Assembly: GCA_900546885.1 (NCBI GenBank)
Contig: UREN01000052.1
Span: forward strand, 1-12,842
Length of the DNA: 12,842 bases
Reading direction: 5' to 3'
Source: an uncultured Oscillospiraceae bacterium
GTDB taxonomy: Bacteria; Bacillota; Clostridia; Oscillospirales; Ruminococcaceae
Program-made: the position numbers and the translations under genes
Shown: positions 7,295-12,842 of the stretch, in pieces
How the letters are laid out: each line of letters opens with the position of its first letter
Numbering within the stretch: position 1 is the first letter of the stretch
The notes under the pieces: generated by a model
Seen by the model: the letters and a program-made list of their open reading frames with translations, nothing else
The model's database searches: none
Told to the model about the DNA's origin: nothing

Positions 7295-8182
7295 TTACCC
7301 TTTCAGGCCGCCCACAGTCATGCCCTGGGTCAGCTTTTTCTGTACGCAGATATACAAAATAAGAGTGGGCAGCATTACCAGCACAAGGCCTGCATACATA
7401 ATGCCGTACTGTGCGGCCGACTGCTGCGCCTGCATCAGGCTCAGCAGCCCAACCGGCAAAGTTCTGGGGCCGTTCTGGGCGCTGAGCAGCGTCAGCGAGA
7501 TGATATACTCGTTCCAGAAAGACAAGAAGTTGAACAGGATAATGGTGATGATGGAGGGCTGCGCCATGGGGAATATGACACTTATCATGGTGCGGCCGTA
7601 GCCGGCGCCGTCGATGTAAGCGGCCTCTTCATAGTCGTGCGGCAGCGTGGCAAAATAGCCCGACAAAAGGTAAATGGTGAAGGGCAGCGCCGTGGCGGCA
7701 TACACCACGGCCAGAACAAAGATGTTGTTCAGCAGGAAGCTGCCGCCCACCAGATTTTTCAGCCAGAGGTCGCCGTCCCGCAGCATGAGGAAGATGGGCA
7801 CCACAATGTAGTTCACATTGATGAACAGCCCGCCCATGAAGCACACGTTGAGAAACTTGCGCCCTTTGAATTGAAAGCGGGACAGCACATAGGCCGCGGG
7901 CAGCGCCACCACCAGCAGAATGGCAAGCGCAAGCGCTGTTACAATGACTGAATTGAGCATATAGCTGCCCATGCTGGCCTTGTTCCAGGCATCCACAAAG
8001 TTCTGCCAGTAAAAGCCGGCGGGCAGCGCCCAGGGGTTGCCGTAGAATTCACTGTTCTGCTTGATGGAGGCCAGGAACACCCAGGCCACCGGCACAATGA
8101 TGCTGATGGCAAGCAGGCCCAGCACCAGGTAGACAAACGCCTTGTACAGGCGCTCGCCCGATGTCTTTTTCACGTGATCCAT
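7295..8182 (-). CDS. Carbohydrate ABC transporter permease, MalG-like (CUT1)
   Basis: This inner-membrane subunit of a sugar importer has 295 residues with about six membrane helices (for example about 13-38, 75-100, 112-134, 150-174, 208-231 and 258-281). The ABC-ATPase docking loop is plain: EEAAYIDGAGYGRTMISVIFP (185-205), matching EAA-x3-G-x9-I-x-LP. The C-terminus ends in MTVGGLKG, typical of MalG-type permeases. The ATG at 8182 has AAGGAGG about 8 nt upstream, and the upstream permease's TAA stop is embedded in that ribosome site, so the two permeases are translationally close. Substrate is assigned from the neighbouring GH112 phosphorylase: probably lacto-N-biose/galacto-N-biose. The family assignment is firm, the substrate inferred. 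Confidence 0.94.
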   Translation of the reverse strand: MDHVKKTSGERLYKAFVYLVLGLLAISIIVPVAWVFLASIKQNSEFYGNPWALPAGFYWQNFVDAWNKASMGSYMLNSVIVTALALAILLVVALPAAYVLSRFQFKGRKFLNVCFMGGLFINVNYIVVPIFLMLRDGDLWLKNLVGGSFLLNNIFVLAVVYAATALPFTIYLLSGYFATLPHDYEEAAYIDGAGYGRTMISVIFPMAQPSIITIILFNFLSFWNEYIISLTLLSAQNGPRTLPVGLLSLMQAQQSAAQYGIMYAGLVLVMLPTLILYICVQKKLTQGMTVGGLKG

Positions 8183-8194
8183 ACCTACCCCTCC

Positions 8195-9082
8195 TTAAAA
8201 TTCCAGCGGCTCGCGCTTGGTCACCTTGTTCACCAGCGCAGAGAGCAGGAACGAGAACAGGAACACCACCACGCCAATGGCCATGGAATAGCCGTATAGG
8301 CCGGCGTCCTTCTGGCCGTACATATAAGACAATGCCACCTCAGAGGCGCCGTTGGGGCCGCCGGAAGTCATGGCCTTGACGAACAGGAACGCCATGTTGA
8401 TGGTGGAGATGATAAAGAACGTCAGTGTCGTGCGGATATTCGTCCAAATCAGGGGAATGGTGATTTGGAAAAACTGCGTCAGGCGGCCGGCGCCGTCCAG
8501 GCTGGCGCTTTCGTACAGGCTGCCGGGCACGCTGGCCATAGAGGCCATGTACATCACCATGTAATAGCCAATGGCCTGCCACACCATGGCAATAATCAGG
8601 CTTACCATTACAAGGCTTTCACCCTTCCAGCGGATGGGGTCGGCCATGTTGCGGAACAGGCCGATGATGCTGTTGAGCAGGCCCGTTTCGTCCGGCTGGT
8701 AAATGGCCGAGAAAATGCCGGAGATGACAACCACGGAAAGGATATTGGGGATGTAGAACACAACCCGGAAGAACCCCTGGCCGCGAATTTTTTCACGGGT
8801 CAGGATGTTGGCGAACACCAGTGCGAAAGCGAACGTCACAATGGTGACAACCACAATCAGCAGAATTGTATTCTGCATAGAACGGATGAACGTTGCATCA
8901 TTCAGCAGCGTCTGAAAGTTTTTCATTCCCACAAACGTCTCTGTGGGAGAAAACGCCCCGCGCTCGAACAGGGACATCCGGAACACGTTCAGTGTGGGGA
9001 TGATCATGAGTACAGTGAACAGGATGGTGGCCGGTGCCACGCAAAGGGCCACGAATGCCTTATGCCGTCCGTCTTTCTTCAC
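8195..9082 (-). CDS. Carbohydrate ABC transporter permease, MalF-like (CUT1)
   Basis: This is the partner membrane subunit of the sugar importer: 295 residues from the chosen start, with about six helices. The ATPase docking loop reads YESASLDGAGRLTQFFQITI, starting at about residue 190, with the conserved Gly and the Pro following. The reading frame is open up to an ATG at 9136. That start lies inside the right arm of the hairpin at 9110-9142 and has no ribosome site. The GTG at 9082 has AGAGGAG (9091-9097) at 8-nt spacing and gives VKKDGRHKAF, a typical permease N-terminus, so it was chosen. It pairs with the MalG-like subunit immediately downstream. Substrate is inferred from lnpA, as for its partner. 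Confidence 0.93.
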   Translation of the reverse strand: MKKDGRHKAFVALCVAPATILFTVLMIIPTLNVFRMSLFERGAFSPTETFVGMKNFQTLLNDATFIRSMQNTILLIVVVTIVTFAFALVFANILTREKIRGQGFFRVVFYIPNILSVVVISGIFSAIYQPDETGLLNSIIGLFRNMADPIRWKGESLVMVSLIIAMVWQAIGYYMVMYMASMASVPGSLYESASLDGAGRLTQFFQITIPLIWTNIRTTLTFFIISTINMAFLFVKAMTSGGPNGASEVALSYMYGQKDAGLYGYSMAIGVVVFLFSFLLSALVNKVTKREPLEF

Positions 9083-9101
9083 ACTTTCAACTCCTCTTCT
9101 C

Positions 9102-9142
9102 AAAAATGGGCGGCGATGAACGAAATTTCCGCTCATCGCCGC
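9102..9142 (-). terminator. Attenuator-like hairpin between binding protein and permeases
   Basis: A perfect 10-bp stem (9110-9119 with 9133-9142) with a 13-nt loop is followed on the minus strand by CCA and then five T residues (9106-9102). The T run is slightly displaced, which suits partial rather than full termination. Such elements are common after binding-protein genes and would let the lipoprotein be made in excess over the permeases. Terminator function is inferred. Confidence 0.65.
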
Positions 9143-9184
9143 TTTTATTTGGTGTTATGAATCCTGCGACGGAGACCGGCGCAA

Positions 9185-10555
9185 TCAGGCCACCAGGTTG
9201 GCACGCATTTGATCGGTAGCGGAAATGATATTGGCTCTCCACTCGTCAATGCTCAGGCTGCCCTCTACCAGAGAGTTGATCGGCTCGAAGAACACAGAGG
9301 TGTTGTCGATGCCGGGAATGGGCGAGTAGGCTGCAAAGCCGCCCATGGCAGCGCCCGCGCCATTGTCATAGATGGAATAGAACAGTTTGTTGTCGCCTTC
9401 CAGCTGGTCGGTCATGCCGAGGATGGGCTGCACAGCACCGCCCTTGGCAAAAATCGAGGCGGCCTCATCGCTATACAGGTAAGACAGGAATGTCTTGGCC
9501 TCGTCAATGTGCTCGGCGCCGGAGGGGATCCACGCCTGCTCCAGGAAGGTGTAGCTGTAGCCGATGCTGTCCGCATCCAGGGCGGGCAGTGCGGTCATGC
9601 CCCACTGGAAGCCGTCGGCCACATCCTGGGCAATTTCCGCCTCGGCCATCTCGCCGATAATCCACGTGCCGTTGGGCATGAACAGGGCCTCATCGGTCAT
9701 CACCATCAGCTGGTTGCGGGTGAAGTCCTGGTTGTTGGCCTGCGCAGGGGTGCTGGGGTGGGTGTAATCGGCCAGTTTATCCAGAATTTCGAACAGCTTG
9801 TCCGCTTCCGGGGTCTCCCAGATGCCCTCTTCATAGTGCGTGGCCTTCTCGAAGAACTCGGGGCCGCCCACCACGTTCATCAGAGCATACAGGAAAGCGT
9901 CAAAGTAGCCGGCGGTGGGGTAGGTGAACAGGTAAATGCCTTCCTCCATGGCCTTGTCGCCCAGCTCCCACATCTCGTCCCACGTGGTGGGCACTTCCCA
10001 GCCTTTTTCCTCAAACAGGCCGGCGTTGTAGAACAGGCCGCAGGGGCTGTAGAACATGGGGGCAAGGTAGGTTTTGCCATCGCCGTAGGGGTTGGTGGCA
10101 GAGGTCTCGGTAAAGCCCTCAATAATCTTGTCGCCAACCTTCACGTCTTCACCGGGCACCGTCATATCCAGCACATCGGTGATATCGGCAATCATCTTGT
10201 CGTTGATGAACTGCTCGGTCAGGCCGGCGGGGCGGCCGGTGGCCAGATGGATGACATCCGGATAATCGCCGCCCTGCATGGAAGCGTTCAGCACATCCTC
10301 CAGGTTCTGCTCAAGGGTGAGCTCCACGTTGATGCCCGTCTGGGCGGTGAAGGCGTCGCATACCTCCTGCCACATGCCGGGGTAGGTGTTCTCGTAGCCG
10401 GACACCAGCGCGGCCACCTTAATGGTGGCGTTTTCTGCGTTTCCGGCAGAACCGGAAGCCGCCGTGCTGCCGGAAGAAGCGGGCGCGCCGCCGCAGCCGG
10501 CCAGCAGCGCCAGCGCCATGGCAAGCGCCAGCACAGTGCACAATACTTTTTTCAT
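9185..10555 (-). CDS. Sugar-binding lipoprotein of CUT1 ABC transporter
   Basis: This extracytoplasmic solute-binding protein captures the sugar and delivers it to the permeases. It has 456 residues, with a lipoprotein signal peptide: positive MKK, a hydrophobic core, and a lipobox LAGC at 18-21, so Cys21 would be lipidated. A Ser/Ala/Gly-rich linker (about 22-42) follows, then a family 1 binding-protein fold with YPDVIHLATGRPAG (near residue 100) and GLFYNAGLFEEKGWEVPTTW. The latter resembles binding proteins for N-acetylglucosamine/chitobiose (NgcE type), which would suit an N-acetylhexosamine disaccharide; that resemblance is from memory. The ATG at 10555 follows TAGGAGGTC at 6-7 nt. It is the first gene of the operon, with a promoter at 10645-10673, and is separated from the permeases by an attenuator-like hairpin. 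Confidence 0.94.
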   Translation of the reverse strand: MKKVLCTVLALAMALALLAGCGGAPASSGSTAASGSAGNAENATIKVAALVSGYENTYPGMWQEVCDAFTAQTGINVELTLEQNLEDVLNASMQGGDYPDVIHLATGRPAGLTEQFINDKMIADITDVLDMTVPGEDVKVGDKIIEGFTETSATNPYGDGKTYLAPMFYSPCGLFYNAGLFEEKGWEVPTTWDEMWELGDKAMEEGIYLFTYPTAGYFDAFLYALMNVVGGPEFFEKATHYEEGIWETPEADKLFEILDKLADYTHPSTPAQANNQDFTRNQLMVMTDEALFMPNGTWIIGEMAEAEIAQDVADGFQWGMTALPALDADSIGYSYTFLEQAWIPSGAEHIDEAKTFLSYLYSDEAASIFAKGGAVQPILGMTDQLEGDNKLFYSIYDNGAGAAMGGFAAYSPIPGIDNTSVFFEPINSLVEGSLSIDEWRANIISATDQMRANLVA

Positions 10556-10594
10556 CTTGTTGACCTCCTAAAAGAATTTCACCCTGCGCCCCGG

Positions 10595-10619
10595 GCGGCA
10601 CGGCTGCCGCGTGCGGCAG
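10595..10619 (-). promoter_or_regulatory. Overlapping alternative hairpins in the binding-protein leader
   Basis: Within the leader of the operon mRNA, GCGGCA (10595-10600), TGCCGC (10605-10610) and GCGGCA (10613-10618) occur in a row. The central element can pair with either neighbour but not both, so two mutually exclusive stems are possible. It could be an RNA switch, a repeated DNA-binding site, or only a GC-rich leader stem. No U tract follows, and the ribosome site is about 25 nt further on. Confidence 0.35.
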
Positions 10620-10644
10620 GCGCGGAGTGTGTTCCTGTATGTTC

Positions 10645-10673
10645 AGCATAGCCCTCACAAAAATTTCTTTCAA
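10645..10673 (-). promoter_or_regulatory. Promoter of the sugar-uptake/lnpA operon
   Basis: The minus strand shows TTGAAA (10673-10668), a 17-bp spacer and TATGCT (10650-10645). The -35 matches 5 of 6 consensus bases and the -10 only 4 of 6, as expected for a promoter needing an activator. The start would be near 10638, giving a leader of about 80 nt before the lipoprotein ATG. Confidence 0.6.
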
Positions 10674-10710
10674 TCAGTTTCTTGCGTTCCATTTTATATT
10701 TCTTGTTCTT

Positions 10711-10741
10711 TTGTGCACAGCGAACATTCAGTTTGCACCAG
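10711..10741. promoter_or_regulatory. Candidate AraC-type activator site (direct repeat)
   Basis: TTGTGCACAG (10711-10720) and TTTGCACCAG (10732-10741) share a TGCAC core repeated with a 20-bp period, about two helical turns. The pair lies about 40-70 bp upstream of the operon's -35 box, where AraC-family activators commonly bind as direct repeats. A neighbouring gene encodes such a regulator. Binding itself is inference. Confidence 0.35.
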
Positions 10742-10831
10742 ACAGGTGATTTTTATGAATATTATCAACAAAATTATAAAATAAATTCTAGCATATTGCT
10801 GTTTTGGAAAAATCAGGATATTCACCCCGGC

Positions 10832-10860
10832 TTGTATCCTGCGCAAAAGATGTTTATAAT
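10832..10860 (+). promoter_or_regulatory. Promoter of the AraC regulator pair
   Basis: TTGTAT (10832-10837), a 17-bp spacer and a perfect TATAAT (10855-10860) precede the first regulator. The weak -35 (3 of 6) suggests modest expression. Transcription would start near 10867, just before the palindrome at 10871-10892, giving a leader of about 70 nt. Confidence 0.6.
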
Positions 10861-10870
10861 GGAAAAAAGC

Positions 10871-10892
10871 AGATGGGAAATTTCTCCCATCT
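10871..10892. promoter_or_regulatory. Perfect palindrome at the regulator transcription start
   Basis: AGATGGGA (10871-10878) and TCCCATCT (10885-10892) form a perfect 8-bp inverted repeat around a 6-bp centre. It lies from about +5 to +26 of the plus-strand promoter, a typical operator position. On the minus strand it is followed, after 2 nt, by six T residues, so it could instead act as a terminator blocking antisense transcription into the divergent region. The sequence does not decide between these. Confidence 0.5.
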
Positions 10893-10935
10893 AAAAAGCA
10901 CGCAAGATTTCTAAATAACGTATGAGGTGCCCGTT

Positions 10936-11793
10936 ATGAGCAATATCCGTTACGAGCTGCTGGACACCGGGCCCGCGCCGCATGGCGGCCCGCAGCTTTT
11001 GTATGTCACCTCTGCCCAGTATGGGCCGGATTGGCAGGGCTCTATGCACGCGCACACCTGCACCGAGCTGTTTTACTGTGTGCGGGGCATTGGCGAGTTT
11101 CGCCTGACAGACCGCGCCCAGCCCGTGGGCAGCGACGACCTTATTATTGTAAACCCGCATGTAGAGCACACCGAAACCAGCTTTTCTTCCAACCCGCTGG
11201 AATATATTGTGCTGGGCGTGAACGGGCTGGACCTGCAGCTGGCCGGCAATGCCTCGCCCTGCACGGTGCTGAACTGCCGCCAGCAGCGCAGCGAGATGCT
11301 GTTTTACCTGCGCGAGTTTGTGCGCGAGGCCGAAAACGCCCCGCAGGGCTGGCAGGCCGTGTGCCAGCATCTGCTGGATGTGTTTTTAATCAAATTATCC
11401 CGCCAGGCGGCGCTGCGCCTGGCGCCCGCCGGCACCTACCGGGCCAATTCGGAATGTGCGGCCGCGCGGCGGTATATTGACGAGCATTTCACCGAGCCCC
11501 TTTCGCTGGACACGCTGGCCGAGGTGGCGCATGTGAACAAATATCACCTTTCCCACACGTTCCGGCGGGAATACGGCATTTCGCCCATCAACTACCTGAT
11601 TATGCGCCGCATTCGCGAGGGGCGGCACATGCTGGAACACACCAGCTATTCCCTTTCGCAAATTGCCCATTCCATCGGCTTTTCCTCGCCCAGCTATTTT
11701 TCGCAGAGTTTTCGCAAAGCCGAGGGCCTCAGCCCCGCAGAGTACCGCAAGCGCGCACGCGCCGCACAGGCGGCCGCGCCGGTGCAGCCATAA
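10936..11793 (+). CDS. AraC-family transcriptional regulator with cupin sensor domain
   Basis: This is a predicted DNA-binding regulator of 285 residues. The N-terminal half is a cupin-type ligand domain with HAHTCTELFYCVRG (H38, H40, E44), the usual sugar-sensing layout. The C-terminal part (about 178-276) holds the two helix-turn-helix units of AraC proteins: LSLDTLAEVAHVNKYHLSHT followed by YSLSQIAHSIGFSSPSYFSQ and the signature SPAEYRKR. An in-frame GTG at 10927 is possible, but the ATG at 10936 has GAGGTG 6 nt upstream, and the GTG forms part of that site, so the ATG was chosen. It is divergent from the sugar operon, which makes it the best candidate regulator of that operon. Its effector, perhaps lacto-N-biose, galacto-N-biose or a breakdown product, is not visible from the sequence. 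Confidence 0.93.
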   Translation: MSNIRYELLDTGPAPHGGPQLLYVTSAQYGPDWQGSMHAHTCTELFYCVRGIGEFRLTDRAQPVGSDDLIIVNPHVEHTETSFSSNPLEYIVLGVNGLDLQLAGNASPCTVLNCRQQRSEMLFYLREFVREAENAPQGWQAVCQHLLDVFLIKLSRQAALRLAPAGTYRANSECAAARRYIDEHFTEPLSLDTLAEVAHVNKYHLSHTFRREYGISPINYLIMRRIREGRHMLEHTSYSLSQIAHSIGFSSPSYFSQSFRKAEGLSPAEYRKRARAAQAAAPVQP

Positions 11794-11805
11794 GGAGGAA
11801 CTGCC

Positions 11806-12842
11806 ATGGATTATAAAGCCCTTCGGCTGGAGCGCCCGTTCGAGGTGGACGAGGTGGTCTCTGTGCATTATTTTGAATACGCCAGCAACTATTGCTACGA
11901 GGGCGAACAGCACGATTTCTGGGAATTTTTATATGTGGACAAGGGCGAGCTGCATGTGCGCGCGGGCAGCCGCGAGCTGACCATGAAGCGCGGCCAGATG
12001 ATTTTTCACGAGCCGGGCGAATTTCACAGCCTGCGCGCAAACGGCGTGGTGGCGCCCAACCTTGTGGTGATGAGCTTTGTGTGCCGCAGCCCGGCCATGG
12101 CGCGCTTTGCCGGGCGCGTGCTGGCCATTGGCGACGCCGAGCGCGAATATCTGGCGCGCATCATCAAAGAGGCCGCAGAGGCCTTTTCCACCCCGCTGAA
12201 CGACCCCTACACAAAGCAGCTTCTGCGCGCGCCGCACGCGCCCTTCGGCGCCGAGCAGCTGATTGGCGCCAGCCTGGAAAGCCTGCTGGTGTGCCTGGCG
12301 CGCCGGGGCCAGGGCGGCGCGGCGCAGGGCACGGCAAAGCCCACCAGCCTGATACGCGCGCACAGCCAGCAGGAATTTGTGGACAGGGTGCGCGCCTACC
12401 TGGAAAAGAACATTTCGCGCAAACTGACGCTGGCCGACATCTGCCGCGACAACCTGGTGGGCCGCAGCTATTTGCAAAAAGTGTTCCGCGAAAAGACGGG
12501 CGGCGGCGCCATGGAGTATTTCGGCAGCATGAAAATAGAAAAAGCGCAGGAGCTCATCCGCGAGGGGCGGCACAATTTCACCGAGATATCGGCGCTTTTG
12601 GGTTACACCTCCATCCACTATTTCTCGCGCCACTTCAAAAAGGTGACGGGCATGACGCCCTCGGAATATGCCTCCAGCGTGAAGGGGCTGGCCGGGCACC
12701 GCAGCGAAGGAAAATATTCAGCATCCAGAACACATAATGTTTTTAATGAAGCAAGTTCAAATAGTGATGAATCGAAAACATCCGCTCTTTATTCTTTTCC
12801 ACCTACTATAAAACATTTTGGCCTTAATCTTAAATCTCCTAA
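11806..12842 (+). CDS. Second AraC-family regulator, open at the right edge, with an anomalous tail
   Basis: This is a predicted DNA-binding regulator whose frame stays open for 345 codons to the window end. An N-terminal cupin-like domain (about 25-110: QHDFWEFLYVDKGELHVRAG, FHEPGEFHSL) is followed by the AraC double helix-turn-helix (about 192-290: LTLADICRDNLVGRSYLQKV, FTEISALLGYTSIHYFSRHF, GMTPSEYAS). AraC proteins normally stop within 10-20 residues of that point. Here the frame continues from about residue 302 into a Ser/Asn/Lys-rich tail encoded by AT-rich DNA quite unlike the rest of the gene. The start is ATG 11806 with GGAGG at 7 nt; that site overlaps the TAA of the first regulator, so the two are co-translated neighbours. 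Whether the tail belongs to the natural protein is doubtful. Confidence 0.88.
   Translation, partial: MDYKALRLERPFEVDEVVSVHYFEYASNYCYEGEQHDFWEFLYVDKGELHVRAGSRELTMKRGQMIFHEPGEFHSLRANGVVAPNLVVMSFVCRSPAMARFAGRVLAIGDAEREYLARIIKEAAEAFSTPLNDPYTKQLLRAPHAPFGAEQLIGASLESLLVCLARRGQGGAAQGTAKPTSLIRAHSQQEFVDRVRAYLEKNISRKLTLADICRDNLVGRSYLQKVFREKTGGGAMEYFGSMKIEKAQELIREGRHNFTEISALLGYTSIHYFSRHFKKVTGMTPSEYASSVKGLAGHRSEGKYSASRTHNVFNEASSNSDESKTSALYSFPPTIKHFGLNLKSP
12709..12842. other. Abrupt AT-rich segment at the right edge
   Basis: From about 12709 the sequence falls from strongly GC-rich to roughly one third GC by eye, with rare-looking codons (AGA, ATA, TTT, AAT) absent from the preceding gene. No inverted repeat, insertion-sequence end or known gene was recognised. 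It may be a recombination junction, an insertion into the regulator's 3' end, or a chimeric assembly end. Confidence 0.6.

Noticed and set aside
4738..7362. Long plus-strand open frame opposite lnpA
   Set aside because: It has the same antisense pattern, spans a strong terminator and two genes on the other strand, and shows no domain. The minus-strand GH112 reading is unambiguous.
9083..9136. Upstream ATG at 9136 as start of the first permease
   Set aside because: It lies inside the hairpin arm between the genes and lacks a ribosome site; the GTG at 9082 has a well-spaced AGAGGAG.
9209..10651. Plus-strand open frame opposite the binding protein
   Set aside because: It is antisense to a lipoprotein with a clear lipobox, has no ribosome site, and is of typical shadow composition.
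10682..10894. Short plus-strand open frame in the divergent intergenic region
   Set aside because: It lacks a ribosome site, crosses the predicted promoter and palindrome, and has no recognisable protein features.
1..12842. CRISPR array, tRNA/rRNA genes, insertion-sequence ends or transposase
   Set aside because: No spaced direct repeats, cloverleaf, rRNA-like sequence or transposase motif was seen on reading both strands.

Overview
The window reads as a chromosomal segment from a Gram-positive, moderately GC-rich gut Clostridia member, most like the Faecalibacterium/Subdoligranulum/Gemmiger part of the Oscillospiraceae. This rests on the lysyl-tRNA synthetase and EF-G-like proteins, strong AGGAGG-type ribosome sites, a CUT1 sugar transporter without its own ATPase, and a GH112 phosphorylase. 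It is inference from the sequence alone.

Layout. (i) Positions 1-4886 hold three minus-strand translation/transcription genes, each apparently its own unit: an EF-G-like GTPase (2624-4702) with a 13-bp intrinsic terminator; greA (1850-2332) with a consensus TTGACA-N17-TATAAT promoter, a TTG start and its own terminator; and lysS (start at 1689, running off the left edge), whose extended -10 lies against the greA terminator. The lysS product continues past the normal end of a bacterial LysRS into what looks like a tRNA-binding domain. (ii) Positions 4854-10673 hold one minus-strand operon for uptake and phosphorolysis of a galactosyl-N-acetylhexosamine disaccharide (lacto-N-biose I and/or galacto-N-biose, from milk and mucin glycans). 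In transcription order it is promoter, sugar-binding lipoprotein, attenuator-like hairpin, two permeases, a 67-residue two-helix membrane protein, GH112 phosphorylase (lnpA) and a 14-bp terminator. (iii) A 380-bp divergent intergenic region (10556-10935) carries promoters for both directions and several candidate regulatory repeats. (iv) Positions 10936-12842 hold two tightly coupled plus-strand AraC-family regulators. The second runs off the right edge and changes abruptly to AT-rich sequence after its DNA-binding domain.

How it fits together. The lipoprotein and permeases would import the disaccharide using an ATPase encoded elsewhere. LnpA would split it with phosphate into galactose 1-phosphate and GlcNAc or GalNAc. 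One or both AraC regulators probably control the operon from the shared intergenic region. The further Leloir and amino-sugar enzymes (lnpB/nahK, galT, galE) are not in this window.
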